Of a stretch of 64,000 nt of DNA, positions 42,924 through 52,474 are shown in pieces. The stretch is from Lentzea nigeriaca (GTDB lineage: Bacteria; Actinomycetota; Actinomycetes; Mycobacteriales; Pseudonocardiaceae), in the NCBI RefSeq assembly GCF_016907955.1, contig NZ_JAFBCX010000011.1, positions 1 through 64,000 on the forward strand. The letters run 5' to 3'. How positions within the stretch are numbered: the stretch's first letter is position 1; every line of letters starts with the position of its first letter. The translations under genes and the position numbers were made by a program. The notes beneath the pieces were generated by a model. That model was not told where the DNA came from. It saw only the letters and a list, made by a program, of their open reading frames with translations, and searched no databases.

Positions 42924-43865
42924 ATGCCCAAGGCAGTGGTGGTGCGTTCGGCCGGCGGCCCGGAGGTGCTCGAGTACTCGGACGTGCCGTCGCCGGTGCC
43001 CGGTGACGACGAGCTGCTGGTGCGGGTGGGCGCGGCCGGCGTCAACTACATCGACACCTACCAGCGCAGCGGGCAGTACCCCGTGCCGCTGCCCACCGCT
43101 CTGGGCCTGGAGGGTGCGGGCGAGGTCATCGCCTCGAACTCCTCTTCGTTCGCCGTCGGTGATCGCGTGGCGTGGATGTCCGTGCTGGGCAGCTACGCGT
43201 CCGAGGTCGTGGTGCCTGCTTCGGCCGCGGTGCGCGTTCCTTCTTCGTTGGACGTGGAGCTGGCGGCGGCTGCTCTGTTGCAGGGCATCACCGCGCACTA
43301 CCTGACGCACTCGACCCACGTGGTGAAGGAAGGCGATCGGGTGCTCGTGCACGCGGCCGCCGGTGGGGTCGGGTTGTTGCTGACACAGTGGGCGAAGGCT
43401 CGCGGGGCGTACGTCGTCGCGACGGTGTCGACCGACGAGAAGGAGGCGCTGGCTCGCGAGGCCGGGGCCGACCAGGTGCTGCGGTACGGGGACTTCGCGT
43501 CGCAGATCGAGAAGGTCGACGTGGTGTACGACGGGGTCGGGCGTGACACGTTCGACCAGTCGCTGGCGTCGCTGAAGCCGCGCGGGTTGCTGGCGTTGTT
43601 CGGGGCGTCGTCCGGGCCGGTGCCGCCGTTGGACCCGCAGCGCCTGAACGCCGCCGGGTCGGTGTACCTGACCCGGCCGTCGACCGGGGCCTATCTGCTC
43701 GACCGCGCGGAGTTCGAGTGGCGGGCGGCCGACCTGTTCGGGGCGATCGCGGACGGAACGCTGTCGGTGCGGATCGGTGGGCGGTACAAGCTGGAGGAGG
43801 CGGCGCAGGCGCACACCGACCTGCAGTCGCGCCGGACCACCGGGAAGTTGCTGCTGCTGCCGTGA
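42924..43865 (+). CDS. qor: NADPH:quinone oxidoreductase (zinc-independent MDR family)
   Basis: A 313-residue medium-chain reductase. The N-terminal catalytic domain has AAGVNYIDTYQRSGQYPVP, and the Rossmann fold has VLVHAAAGGVGLLLTQWAK. No zinc-ligand cysteines are seen, as in QOR proteins. AAGGAGG lies a few bases before the ATG. The neighbourhood order ctaA-qor-ctaB matches M. tuberculosis, where qor is Rv1454c. A strong terminator follows. Confidence 0.93.
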   Translation: MPKAVVVRSAGGPEVLEYSDVPSPVPGDDELLVRVGAAGVNYIDTYQRSGQYPVPLPTALGLEGAGEVIASNSSSFAVGDRVAWMSVLGSYASEVVVPASAAVRVPSSLDVELAAAALLQGITAHYLTHSTHVVKEGDRVLVHAAAGGVGLLLTQWAKARGAYVVATVSTDEKEALAREAGADQVLRYGDFASQIEKVDVVYDGVGRDTFDQSLASLKPRGLLALFGASSGPVPPLDPQRLNAAGSVYLTRPSTGAYLLDRAEFEWRAADLFGAIADGTLSVRIGGRYKLEEAAQAHTDLQSRRTTGKLLLLP

Positions 43866-43874
43866 GGTTTGAGC

Positions 43875-43904
43875 GGCCCCCGACTGTTCTCCTGGTCGGG
43901 GGCC
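43875..43904. terminator. Bidirectional terminator hairpin
   Basis: GGCCCCCGAC (43875-43884) pairs with GTCGGGGGCC (43895-43904), 10-nt loop. It separates the convergent qor and FKBP genes. Confidence 0.85.
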
Positions 43905-43910
43905 GGTTCG

Positions 43911-44456
43911 TCACGCCGCGGGAGTGACCTTCACGCCGTCGATCACGAAGACGAGGGTCTCGTTCGGCTTGATGCCCTGGCCGCCCTTGCCATAGCCCTT
44001 GGCCGGCGGGACGACCAGCAGACGCCGGCCCTTCTCCTTGAGCCCGATGATGCCCTCGTTCCAGCCCTCGATGACCTGCGCCTGCCCGACGTTCTCGACG
44101 TCGAACGGCTGCCCGCGCTTGAAGGAGCTGTCCAGCACCTTCTTGTCGGAGAAGGTCGTGAGCTGGTAGTTGACCGTGGCCGTCGAGCCGGCCTTGACCT
44201 CGGCGCCGGTGCCCTGGACCAGGTCCTTGACGATGAGCTCGTCAGTGGGCTTGCAGGCCGGGATCTCGACCTTGGGCGCCGCGCCGAAGTCGCCGGTGAC
44301 CTTGAAGTCGTCGGCCTTGCAGGGGGTGGTCGGGGCCGGCGTGTTGCTGCTGCTGCCGGTGCCGGTGCCGAGCGAGGGCTGGGCTGAGCCGCCGCAGGCG
44401 GTCAGGCCGGTGGCGGCTGCCAGCGCCAGGGACGCGATGAGCAGGACGTTGCGCAT
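43911..44456 (-). CDS. FKBP-type peptidyl-prolyl isomerase, lipoprotein
   Basis: A 181-residue secreted folding catalyst. The N-terminus is a lipoprotein signal peptide with lipobox LTAC (Cys21), then a Ser/Thr/Pro linker. From about residue 75 an FKBP domain follows, with GSTATVNYQLTTF, FDVENVGQAQVIEGWNEGI and VVPPAKGYGKGG. It would be anchored to the outer face of the membrane and assist exported protein folding. TACGCT lies 8 nt before the ATG, so it may be leaderless. Confidence 0.92.
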   Translation of the reverse strand: MRNVLLIASLALAAATGLTACGGSAQPSLGTGTGSSSNTPAPTTPCKADDFKVTGDFGAAPKVEIPACKPTDELIVKDLVQGTGAEVKAGSTATVNYQLTTFSDKKVLDSSFKRGQPFDVENVGQAQVIEGWNEGIIGLKEKGRRLLVVPPAKGYGKGGQGIKPNETLVFVIDGVKVTPAA

Positions 44457-44908
44457 GAGGGGGGAGCGTATTCGGGGGTGTGTTAGCGGGGTGTAGCAGG
44501 TCGGGCGCCGCCCACCCGACGCGGCACCAGCGGGATGCGTGGGCCCCTCGGGCGCCGTCCATGCCCGGCATCGCGGCCGGCAGCGGGTGGACGCGGGGCT
44601 CGTCCTCGCGGCGCAGTGGGCGGTGCGGGCGAGTGGAGGAAGACACGCGGCGTGCGTGCGTTTGGGTGGGTGGGTCACCCTCATCCGACTCGTTGAGCGT
44701 AGGTCGCGACTCGGTGTCACCGAAGTGCACGGGTGCGGGTTGGCGGAGGGGCTCAAGGGCGGTTATTCCGGTTGTAAATGTCGCACGAATAGCAGCTTCC
44801 TTATCTTTTGACCGACGCGTACAGTGACTCCGCGCACTTGATCGGACACTGAACGCATTCGTCCGATCGGGTAGCGGCCGATGAGGTGACCGCCAGGAGG
44901 TGGGACTT
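44457..44908. other. Non-coding stretch upstream of the 44909 operon, with an inverted repeat
   Basis: 452 bp between divergent genes. Open frames here have poor codon character and I reject them. The only structure I see is GATCGGAC (44839-44846) inverted at 44860-44867 with a 13-nt gap, about 40 bp before the 44909 start; it may be an operator. Nothing else is recognisable. Confidence 0.5.
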
Positions 44909-45913
44909 GTGTCCGCGGAGGCCGGAGGCATCCGCAGCAACCTGATCCAGGAGTTGTTTTGGACTCGGACCGGGTTGCTCCTCCTCATACTCGTGGTGAC
45001 GTCGGGCGCGTCGCTTGCCATTTCCAGTCAAATGGATTCCGGGGCGGCTAGAAACCTGCTGACCGCGGTGGGGACGGGCACGCTCATATCGGCTGTCGTG
45101 AGCTTCACGCAGACGTTGGTTACGTCCAAAGCCGCGCAGAAGGCTCTGCTCACGCCGGTCATCGAGGAGAGTCGCAAGGCTCTGAAGGAGCTCACGCAGG
45201 AGTATCGGGCGCTGGATCGGGAGTTCTTCCCCAGTCACGTGTTCGAGCCGACCGCTACGCCGGATCCGGTGTTCAACCAGCTCATGATGCAGGACCTGGA
45301 GCGGACGCGGTTGTACTGCTTCCGCGGGTTCGCCGGGCGGTACGCGGCGGGGCGGGTGTTGCTCTCCCAGACGGAATGCGAGCTCAGGGCCGTGTTGGCG
45401 GACCCGCGGGACGACAACGCCATCAGCGGGCGGGCGCGGTATCTCCTGCGCAACGAAGGCGCCGAGGGCGACTACGACGAGATCCAGACGAAGCTCAAGG
45501 AGCAGATCGGGATCGGGCTCGTCGGGCTCTACGTGGCGCGCAGCCGGTGCAGCAGAATCGATGTCACGATCGTTTCGGATCCGCCGCTCGATCGGCTCGA
45601 ATTGTTCGACGACTCCGCTTGGCTCACGCTCTTCAGCAACACCGCCGGAGTGCTGCGGCCCTATCCCAGGACGCTCAGGTTCACCGAGAGCTCGTTCCTG
45701 TACACGATGGAACGGGCGGAGTTCCTGCGGATCAGCAATTCCAAGGCCGGGTATCACTTCGTCATCACGCCGGGCACGACGAGGAACGACTTCCTGGCGT
45801 TGTTCGAGAAGATCACCGGCGACACTCTCACCGACGACGGATACCGCGAGCTCGAAGACAAGTTCCACGCATTCCGTCGCGAATTCTCCGCATCCGCTCA
45901 GTTGAGGAGCTGA
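44909..45913 (+). CDS. Membrane-anchored protein of unknown function (PLD-like domain layout)
   Basis: A 334-residue protein, not assigned to a named family. Two N-terminal helices (TGLLLLILVVTSGASLAI and LLTAVGTGTLISAVVSF) are followed by a ~250-residue cytosolic domain. It contains RLYCFRGFAGRYAAGRVLL, CELRAVLADPRDDNAISGRA and RIDVTIVSDPPLDRLELFDD, an arrangement like the 30830-31573 protein (receptor-like or inactive PLD-like domain). The GTG at 44909 has AGGAGG eight bases upstream. It is co-directional with, and 6 nt from, the 45920 gene. Confidence 0.65.
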   Translation: MSAEAGGIRSNLIQELFWTRTGLLLLILVVTSGASLAISSQMDSGAARNLLTAVGTGTLISAVVSFTQTLVTSKAAQKALLTPVIEESRKALKELTQEYRALDREFFPSHVFEPTATPDPVFNQLMMQDLERTRLYCFRGFAGRYAAGRVLLSQTECELRAVLADPRDDNAISGRARYLLRNEGAEGDYDEIQTKLKEQIGIGLVGLYVARSRCSRIDVTIVSDPPLDRLELFDDSAWLTLFSNTAGVLRPYPRTLRFTESSFLYTMERAEFLRISNSKAGYHFVITPGTTRNDFLALFEKITGDTLTDDGYRELEDKFHAFRREFSASAQLRS

Positions 45914-45919
45914 TCGATC

Positions 45920-46567
45920 TTGCTAGCCGAGTTCACCGGGTTGTCCGCGCTCGAGGAGCTCGCCGCTCGGATAAGGGGCGCCGATTTTCCCGTGGTGGAC
46001 CACTGGACCGATGTCGGCGTGTGGTTCCGCGAGTGGGCGGCCCGGCCGGAGTTGCGCAAGGAGCTTCGCGCGTACATCGACGGGCTCACGCCGCAGCAGG
46101 CGACCTGGGTGATCGCGCATTCGCGCGAGACGACGACGCACTTCGCGTGGTGCCTGCGGGATGAGCCGGACGAGCCGTTCACGTTCTGGCTGCACGAGTA
46201 CAAGCCGCTGGCGGACTGGCGGACCGGGTACGCGGACTCGGTCCACAACCACCGGTACCACTTCTGCACCACCATCCTGAGCGGCGCGTACCTGCACGAA
46301 CGATTTGACGCCCGGCTCGGCGTCGGTGGGCGCTCGATCGTCGGCACGGAGCTCACGAACCGCACCCAGTGCACCGAAGGCACCACGGGCACGTTGCTCG
46401 CGCACGAGTTCCACCGCATCCCGCGCGCGGCGGACGGGACGATGACGTTCCTGGCCAAGTCGCGTGCCGTCACGCCGTGGAGCCTCAGCTACGACCCGGA
46501 CACCGGGATCAGTCATCGGCACGTGCCGGTCGAGGACCGACTGGAGGATCTGACGAACCACCTGTGA
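45920..46567 (+). CDS. Cupin-like protein of unknown function
   Basis: A 215-residue soluble protein. The centre reads YADSVHNHRYHFCTTILSGA, followed later by HEFHRIPRA. This spacing of His residues is like a metal-binding cupin (cysteine-dioxygenase-like) fold, but I cannot place it in a family. The TTG start lies 6 nt after the preceding stop with GAGGAG upstream, so the two genes form an operon. The partner is a membrane-anchored protein of unknown role. Confidence 0.6.
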   Translation: MLAEFTGLSALEELAARIRGADFPVVDHWTDVGVWFREWAARPELRKELRAYIDGLTPQQATWVIAHSRETTTHFAWCLRDEPDEPFTFWLHEYKPLADWRTGYADSVHNHRYHFCTTILSGAYLHERFDARLGVGGRSIVGTELTNRTQCTEGTTGTLLAHEFHRIPRAADGTMTFLAKSRAVTPWSLSYDPDTGISHRHVPVEDRLEDLTNHL

Positions 46568-46627
46568 AGCCGCGCCGAGGCGCGCATGACACGCCTACCA
46601 TCAGCCCACCCGGTGGGAGGGCTGATG

Positions 46628-47278
46628 ATGCGTACGCGCACAACGATTCCGAGGTCTGTCATCGCGGACGTGGAGCAGCGCGTGAGGCGGCTGTGCGAGG
46701 ACCTGGCCGCGAAGCTGCAGTTCCACGGCTGGCACCACGTGAGCTTCGTCCGCGACAAGGCCGTGCACTTCGCCGAACGCAACGGCGCCGCGACGGACAT
46801 CGTCGAGGTGGCCGCTCTGGTGCACGACCTGAACTACATGGTCCGCCGCAACTCGCTGCCGACCGACGGTGCGGCGCTGCGCAGGAAGGTGCTGTTCGTC
46901 GCCGGTGTCTGCCTCGGTGACATCGAGTGGATCGAACGCATCGTCCTCGAAGCGGAGATGCGCACCCGCCACCGCGACATCTCACTGGAGGCCCAGGCGC
47001 TGTCCGACGCCGACACGCTCTTCAAGGCGCTCCCGGTGACGCCGGTCGTCCTCGCGCACAAGTACCTGCAGGAGAACGGCATCACGCTGCGGGAGCTCGC
47101 GCACAAGATCGTGGGCGAGCAGGTGTCCAAGGCCGACGAGGGCTACTACTTCTACGACGCGGAGGCCGCCGCGACCTACACCAAGTGGGCCGAGACGAAC
47201 CTCCTGCTGTGGCAGCACATCGTGGAGTCGCTCGACGACCCGTGCGTCGAGGAGCTGCTGACCAAGGTGGCGTCGTGA
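46628..47278 (+). CDS. HD-domain phosphohydrolase-like protein
   Basis: A 216-residue protein with the metal-dependent HD pattern: His in FHGWHHVSFV, the HD pair in VAALVHDLNY and the distal Asp in ALSDADTLF. HD proteins hydrolyse nucleotides or phosphoesters; the substrate is unknown. GGGAGG lies 7 nt before ATG 46628 (ATG 46625 is also possible). A -10-like TACCAT lies at 46596-46601. It ends 3 bp before the convergent helD stop. Confidence 0.75.
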   Translation: MRTRTTIPRSVIADVEQRVRRLCEDLAAKLQFHGWHHVSFVRDKAVHFAERNGAATDIVEVAALVHDLNYMVRRNSLPTDGAALRRKVLFVAGVCLGDIEWIERIVLEAEMRTRHRDISLEAQALSDADTLFKALPVTPVVLAHKYLQENGITLRELAHKIVGEQVSKADEGYYFYDAEAAATYTKWAETNLLLWQHIVESLDDPCVEELLTKVAS

Positions 47279-47281
47279 GCC

Positions 47282-49228
47282 TCACCTGGCGACCAACGAG
47301 CTGAGCTCCGGCGGCACCGGCCCCGGATGCACCACGCCCAGCTGCCTGGTGGCCCGCGTCATGGCCACGTAGAGGTCGTTGGGACCGGCCGCGAGAACGG
47401 CCACCGGGTCGGCGATCACGACCACGTCGAACTCCAGGCCCTTGGCCTGTGCAGGTGTCAGCAGCACGACGTCACCCGTGAGGTCCGGTGGCACGGGGAG
47501 CGACAACGCGGCCGCCAGCTCGTCGACGACCGGCGCGATGATCGCCAGCTTGCCTTCCGCGTGCTCGGCGATCAGCGTGGCGAGCGCGCCCGGCACGTCC
47601 GCGGCCGCCAGCCGCCACGGCACCTCGCCACTCGCCCGCACCGATCGCGGCGGCCGCAGTGCCGGGTGGTGCCGGGCGAGCAGCTCCACCGCGACCGTCA
47701 TGATCTCCACCGGCGTGCGGTAGTTGACGGTCAGCTGGGCGAGCCGGTGCGGCCGCGGCACCCGCTCCCACGACGACGCGCCCGCCGCGCTGCCTGTCTG
47801 CGCCAGGTCTCCCACCACGGTCATCGACCGCGACGGGCAGCGGCGCACCAGCATCCGCCAGGCCATGCCGGACAGCTCCTGTGCCTCGTCGACCACGACG
47901 TGCCCGAACACCGGCACGCTCTCACCGACCAGCGCGGCGACCTCGTCGAGCAGCGGGACGTCCGCGGCGCTCCACGGACCTTCGACCACCTCCGCGGGGG
48001 TCAGGGTCGGCCACAGCTCGTCGAGCGCGTCCCGAACACCGGCGTCACTGAGCAGCGCGGTCCGCAACGCTTCCCGGTCCACCTCGTCCAGCAGGTCACG
48101 CGGACCGTCCTCCTCCTGCCCGAGCACCACACCCGCTGCCGCCAGCGCACGCAGTTCCGCCTCGCCGAGCCGGCCGTCGGCACTGCCTCCGTCGAGTGCC
48201 TCACCGGTCGCGGTGAACACGACCGCCTCCATCCGGCCGACGAGCTCCCCGGCCAGCGCGGCCACGATCTCCCGCTGGAACACCAGTCGCGCCTGGTTGT
48301 GCGGCAGCCCGGTCTCCCTCGCCGTCCGCACGGCCCGTCGCACCACCGCCGGGTCCAGCCGCAGCACCTCCTGCTCGAACTCGACGTCCACCGGTTCCTC
48401 CGGCAGCCGGACCGCGGCGCGCACGCTCTCGGCCAGCCGGGCCGCCATGTCCGCGCGGCCCTTGCGCTCGGCCTCCGCCACCGAGTCCACCTCGGTGACG
48501 GCGACGGACCTCAGTCCGGGCACGGTCGCCGTCACCACCCGGTTCTCGCCGAGCCCCGGCAGCACCTGGCCGATGTAGTCGAGGAACACCTCGCTGGGCC
48601 CGATGACGAGCACACCGCGGGCCCGCAGGTGCTCGTGCGTGTACAGCAGGTAGGCGACGCGGTGGAGGGCGACGGCGGTCTTGCCGGTGCCCGGTCCGCC
48701 CTGCACGACGAGCACTCCCCTGGCGTCGTCACGGACGATCCGGTCCTGCTCGGCCTGCAGCGTCGTGACGACGTCCCGCATGCGTCCGGTCCGCTCGGCC
48801 GTCAGGGCGGCCAGCAACGCGGCTTCGCCGACCAGCCCGTCGCCGGGCGCGTCCAGATCGAGCAGTTCGTCGTCCACGGAGACGACGGCCCGGCCACGCG
48901 TCGTGATCCGGCGCCGGCGCACGACGCCGTCCGGCTCGGCGGCGGTCGCGGTGTAGAAGGGGCGGGCGGCGGGCGCACGCCAGTCCACCAGCAACGGCTC
49001 GTCGTCGTCGAACAGCGAGATCCGTCCGATGTGGACACTTCGGCCGTCGGCGAGGTCCAGCCTGCCGAAGCACAGCCCCTCCTCCACCGCCTCCAGCCGC
49101 GCGAGCTCCGCCCGCCACACGTCCGAAGTGTGGCCGCGGGCGAGCGCGGCGGCCGCCTCGTGCCGCAGCGCGTCGAGGCGGGCGTACAGCACGTTGACGT
49201 GGTCCTGCTCAGCTGCGAGTTCCTGCAC
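47282..49228 (-). CDS. HelD-like helicase/ATPase (UvrD superfamily, RNA polymerase recycling type)
   Basis: A 648-residue superfamily 1 ATPase. The N-terminal coiled-coil is AAEQDHVNVLYARLDALRHE, as in HelD and distinct from UvrD. Walker A is QGGPGTGKTAVALHR, Walker B is VVVDEAQELSG, and motif VI-like is DLYVAMTRATRQLGVVH. Actinobacterial HelD rescues stalled RNA polymerase and can confer rifampicin tolerance. The GTG at 49228 is the only plausible start after an upstream in-frame stop. Somewhat shorter than usual (>700). Confidence 0.88.
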   Translation of the reverse strand: MQELAAEQDHVNVLYARLDALRHEAAAALARGHTSDVWRAELARLEAVEEGLCFGRLDLADGRSVHIGRISLFDDDEPLLVDWRAPAARPFYTATAAEPDGVVRRRRITTRGRAVVSVDDELLDLDAPGDGLVGEAALLAALTAERTGRMRDVVTTLQAEQDRIVRDDARGVLVVQGGPGTGKTAVALHRVAYLLYTHEHLRARGVLVIGPSEVFLDYIGQVLPGLGENRVVTATVPGLRSVAVTEVDSVAEAERKGRADMAARLAESVRAAVRLPEEPVDVEFEQEVLRLDPAVVRRAVRTARETGLPHNQARLVFQREIVAALAGELVGRMEAVVFTATGEALDGGSADGRLGEAELRALAAAGVVLGQEEDGPRDLLDEVDREALRTALLSDAGVRDALDELWPTLTPAEVVEGPWSAADVPLLDEVAALVGESVPVFGHVVVDEAQELSGMAWRMLVRRCPSRSMTVVGDLAQTGSAAGASSWERVPRPHRLAQLTVNYRTPVEIMTVAVELLARHHPALRPPRSVRASGEVPWRLAAADVPGALATLIAEHAEGKLAIIAPVVDELAAALSLPVPPDLTGDVVLLTPAQAKGLEFDVVVIADPVAVLAAGPNDLYVAMTRATRQLGVVHPGPVPPELSSLVAR

Positions 49229-49293
49229 TCGGGAGAGGGTGCCCGCGACCTCGCGGAAAGTGCAGTCTTGTTCTTCTTGACAGCCTCAGCCGC

Positions 49294-51285
49294 TCACCGA
49301 AGGCGGAGGTCCGCGCTGCCGTGCAACGTGTAGGCGAGGCCCATCACGTTGCCGCGGCTGATCATCTCCCAGCGGGTCAGCCGCAGCGCCTCGCCCGCGC
49401 TGAACCCCGCGGCCAGCCGGGCGAGCACCATGCCGGTCACCCAGCCCGCCATGTCCTGCGGCACAACGGTCTCCGGGCTGATCACGCCCGACGCGCCGCC
49501 GTCGGTGAAAGCCCGCACCAGACCGGTCATCGGTGACGTTCCCACCACCAGCGGCTTGCGCGACGGCCAGTGCGGACGCGGCCACACGCCCTCGCGGTCC
49601 CAGCGCTCGATCTCCTCGGCGTCGAGGAAACCCTCCCGGAAGTGCAGGTGCACGACGTCCATGGCCTCGTCGGCCAGCGCGCGTCCCAGCTCCGACGGGC
49701 TGACGTAGGCCGACGTCACTGCCTCTGGCCGAAGCATCGACATCAGCTCGGTCACGTGTCGTTCGGTCAACGCGCGGTCCATGCCGTGATCGACCGCCAT
49801 CGACACCGCGAACGGGTGCGGCCGCGCCGACACCAGGGGTACCAGCGGCCCGACCGGCTGCTCCAGTACGCACGACAGGCCCCAGAAACCGAAGGGGCAC
49901 AAGATGTTTCCGCTGTGGTCGGACACCGGGCAGTGCGCGGGCACCTCTCCCCCGGCACCGAACGGACCGAACTGGCCCACGGACGCGCACAACCGATACG
50001 GGCCGTCCTGGAACGGCAGGTCGTAGATCAACGACCACGGCACCGTGCCCGAGGTCACGTCGGCGATCATCACCCCGGCCGGACGGCCACCGGCACGGGC
50101 CAGCCGCCGGATCCGCTCCGCCGGCGCATCGGAGCCGAAGAGCCGCGAGCACAGCGCGGACCCCTGCCGGGCCAGCGCCGCGAGATCTTCGCAGAAGGCC
50201 GGGAAGTCCTTGCCGTACCAGGGATCCAGCCCTGTCACGTGCGGCAGCGAGCGCGGCAGGTCACCCAGGTCCAGGCTGATCCACGACGGCAGCCCGCCGG
50301 ACGCCACCAGCGCCCGCTCGCCGAGCACCATGATCGACGCGACCCGCGACGACAACGGTTCGAGGTCCGCGAACGTCCGCGACAACCGGAACCTCGGCGT
50401 CGCACGGGAGTCACCGCCCCCGACCGGCAGCACGACCCGCTGCACGTGCACCGGCACCACACCGGAGTAGATGACCAGCTCACCGCTCCACGGCACCGAC
50501 GCGTACGGCGTCGTGACCGGAAAACTCACCCACGGGCCGGAACCCTCGGCGGGCAGCACGAACGACTCGGACTGCACCGCGCGCCCGTTCATGCCGAGCA
50601 CGGCCCGCAGCTCCAGGTCGCACGGCAGAGCGGCCGCGTGCTGCCCGACGCGCACCCACACCTCGTAGTCCGCGCCCGGCCGCAACGCTCCCGCGATGCC
50701 TTCGGTGGCACCGGGCAACGCGACCATCACGGTGACCACGCGATCGTCGGGCGCGGGCGGTTCCGGCAGGGCGGTGAAGCGAACGAGGCGACGCCGTTCC
50801 AGCTCGCGGAACTGCCACAGCGCGTCCTCGACCCGCCCCTCCCCGGCACCACGAGGCTCCGCGATCACGACGTGCGGCGCACTCCACCCGATGAACGCGG
50901 AAGCGGGATCGACGCCCGGCACCCACGTGTGCACGGCGGTGAACAGCACGACCGGCCGCCCGAGCCGGCGCAGTGCCTGCACGACCGGAGCTGTGTCCCA
51001 GGAACGCGTGTCGTGCAACGCGACCACGTCGCCCACGACGTCGGTGATCGACGGCAACGACGAGGCCGACGGGAAGTGGCGGAGATCCAGCACGGCGAGC
51101 CGCAGCACGCGCACCCGCGTGGTGATCACCGCGGACGCCGCGTGTCCGACCGGGAGACCGTGGCTGACCTGGGCCCACCCGCCGGGATCCGTTACGACGA
51201 GCAGGGACTTCGTGGCGACGAGCGCGGCGGCGAACTCCAGCGGCGCGCCTTCGCCGCCGGAGACGGTGAACTCAACGGGCGCCAC
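49294..51285 (-). CDS. CHAT-like protein, apparently without the catalytic cysteine
   Basis: A 663-residue soluble protein. The C-terminal third resembles a CHAT (caspase-like) domain: SGTVPWSLIYDLPF, the His strand MDVVHLHFREGFLD, and the terminal helix AAGFSAGEALRLTRWEMISR. At the place where active CHAT proteases have a Cys (VVLNAC) this protein reads PLVVGTSPMTG, so it may be a pseudo-protease. The N-terminal half has mixed beta structure and no motif I recognise. The GTG at 51285 lies 22 nt from the ctaB stop. A TTG at 51324 would overlap ctaB. Confidence 0.6.
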   Translation of the reverse strand: MAPVEFTVSGGEGAPLEFAAALVATKSLLVVTDPGGWAQVSHGLPVGHAASAVITTRVRVLRLAVLDLRHFPSASSLPSITDVVGDVVALHDTRSWDTAPVVQALRRLGRPVVLFTAVHTWVPGVDPASAFIGWSAPHVVIAEPRGAGEGRVEDALWQFRELERRRLVRFTALPEPPAPDDRVVTVMVALPGATEGIAGALRPGADYEVWVRVGQHAAALPCDLELRAVLGMNGRAVQSESFVLPAEGSGPWVSFPVTTPYASVPWSGELVIYSGVVPVHVQRVVLPVGGGDSRATPRFRLSRTFADLEPLSSRVASIMVLGERALVASGGLPSWISLDLGDLPRSLPHVTGLDPWYGKDFPAFCEDLAALARQGSALCSRLFGSDAPAERIRRLARAGGRPAGVMIADVTSGTVPWSLIYDLPFQDGPYRLCASVGQFGPFGAGGEVPAHCPVSDHSGNILCPFGFWGLSCVLEQPVGPLVPLVSARPHPFAVSMAVDHGMDRALTERHVTELMSMLRPEAVTSAYVSPSELGRALADEAMDVVHLHFREGFLDAEEIERWDREGVWPRPHWPSRKPLVVGTSPMTGLVRAFTDGGASGVISPETVVPQDMAGWVTGMVLARLAAGFSAGEALRLTRWEMISRGNVMGLAYTLHGSADLRLR

Positions 51286-51307
51286 AGCCGTACGCCTGGA
51301 GGTGCAG

Positions 51308-52231
51308 CTAGAACGGCCAGCCAAGCACCGGCAACCCGACCACCGCGTCGACGGCGAGACCGCAGAACACGAGCATCAGGTAGAGGTTCGACATGTGGAA
51401 GAACTTCATGGTGTTCGTGGACCCGCCGCGGCGCACGACGTTGTGCAGCTTGTGCGCGAAGACGGCGAACCACAGGCCCGACAGGGCCGCCACCGCCACG
51501 TAGATCCACGAGGTGACGGGAGCGAGGGCGAGCGTGCAGACGACGGTGATCCAGCTGTAGATCACGATCTGCCGCGTCACCTGCGCAGCTGTGGCCACCA
51601 CGGGCAGCATCGGCACGCCTGCCCTGGCGTAGTCCTCCTTGAACTTCATGGCGAGGGCCCAGGTGTGTGGCGGAGTCCAGAAGAAGATGACTCCGAACAT
51701 CACGAGGGCCGGCCACTCCACCGTGCCCGTCACCGCGCTCCAGCCGATGATGACCGGCATGCACCCCGCCATGCCGCCCCAGATGATGTTCTGGGAGGTG
51801 CGGCGCTTGAGCACCAGCGTGTAGACGAAGATGTAGAAGAGGATCGTCGCCACCGCGAAGGCGGCCGACATCAGGTTGACGAAGATCCAGAGGAACGCGA
51901 ACGAGACGACGCCGAGCACGATGCCGAAGATCAGGGCGTTGCGCGGCGGGATGGCGTTCTGGGCGAGCGGCCGGGCCGTCGTCCGCTTCATGACCGAGTC
52001 GATGTCGGCGTCGACGAAGCAGTTGAGGGCATTTGCCGACCCCGCGGCGAGGGTGCCGCCGGTCAGCGTGCAGGCGATCAGCCACAGCGGCGGGAGGCCG
52101 TGCTGGGCGAGCAGCATCGCGGGGATCGTCGTGATCAGCAGGAGCTCGATGACCCGCGGCTTGGTCAGCGCCACGTAGGCGCTCACGACCTGGCGAGGCG
52201 ACCTGGAAGGAGCCTCGAGGACGGCACTCAT
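51308..52231 (-). CDS. ctaB: Protoheme IX farnesyltransferase (heme O synthase, CtaB)
   Basis: A 307-residue UbiA-fold membrane enzyme that adds a farnesyl group to heme B, giving heme O, the substrate of CtaA. The prenyl-diphosphate motif is [18 protein letters not shown]. The second Asp-rich region is [19 protein letters not shown]. The ATG at 52231 has GAGGAG upstream. It is divergent from tkt, as in other actinobacteria. Confidence 0.95.
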   Translation of the reverse strand: MSAVLEAPSRSPRQVVSAYVALTKPRVIELLLITTIPAMLLAQHGLPPLWLIACTLTGGTLAAGSANALNCFVDADIDSVMKRTTARPLAQNAIPPRNALIFGIVLGVVSFAFLWIFVNLMSAAFAVATILFYIFVYTLVLKRRTSQNIIWGGMAGCMPVIIGWSAVTGTVEWPALVMFGVIFFWTPPHTWALAMKFKEDYARAGVPMLPVVATAAQVTRQIVIYSWITVVCTLALAPVTSWIYVAVAALSGLWFAVFAHKLHNVVRRGGSTNTMKFFHMSNLYLMLVFCGLAVDAVVGLPVLGWPF

Positions 52232-52474
52232 CGCGGGGACGCTCCTCGTGTCGAGACAGGTGTGAAATCCAGCGACTGATGGTAACCGCGCAAAGAATTC
52301 ACAGCCCGTTCGGGTGCCGGTGTGCCTGGGCACACACCCACCTGAGACCTTTCAGAGCAACATCCGGATCTCGCAGGACTAGGCTGGCCGAAGGACGAGG
52401 GAGAGACGCGGGTCAGGCTACTCGGGATCGATCAAGCCTGCCCGCCCTAGCGACAAGAGTGGAGCTGTAAGTCC

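Noticed and set aside
44480-44827. A plus-strand frame starting MLAGCSRSG, resembling a lipoprotein start
   Set aside because: There is no hydrophobic signal helix, the composition is Arg/Ser-rich, and no ribosome site precedes it; the region looks non-coding.
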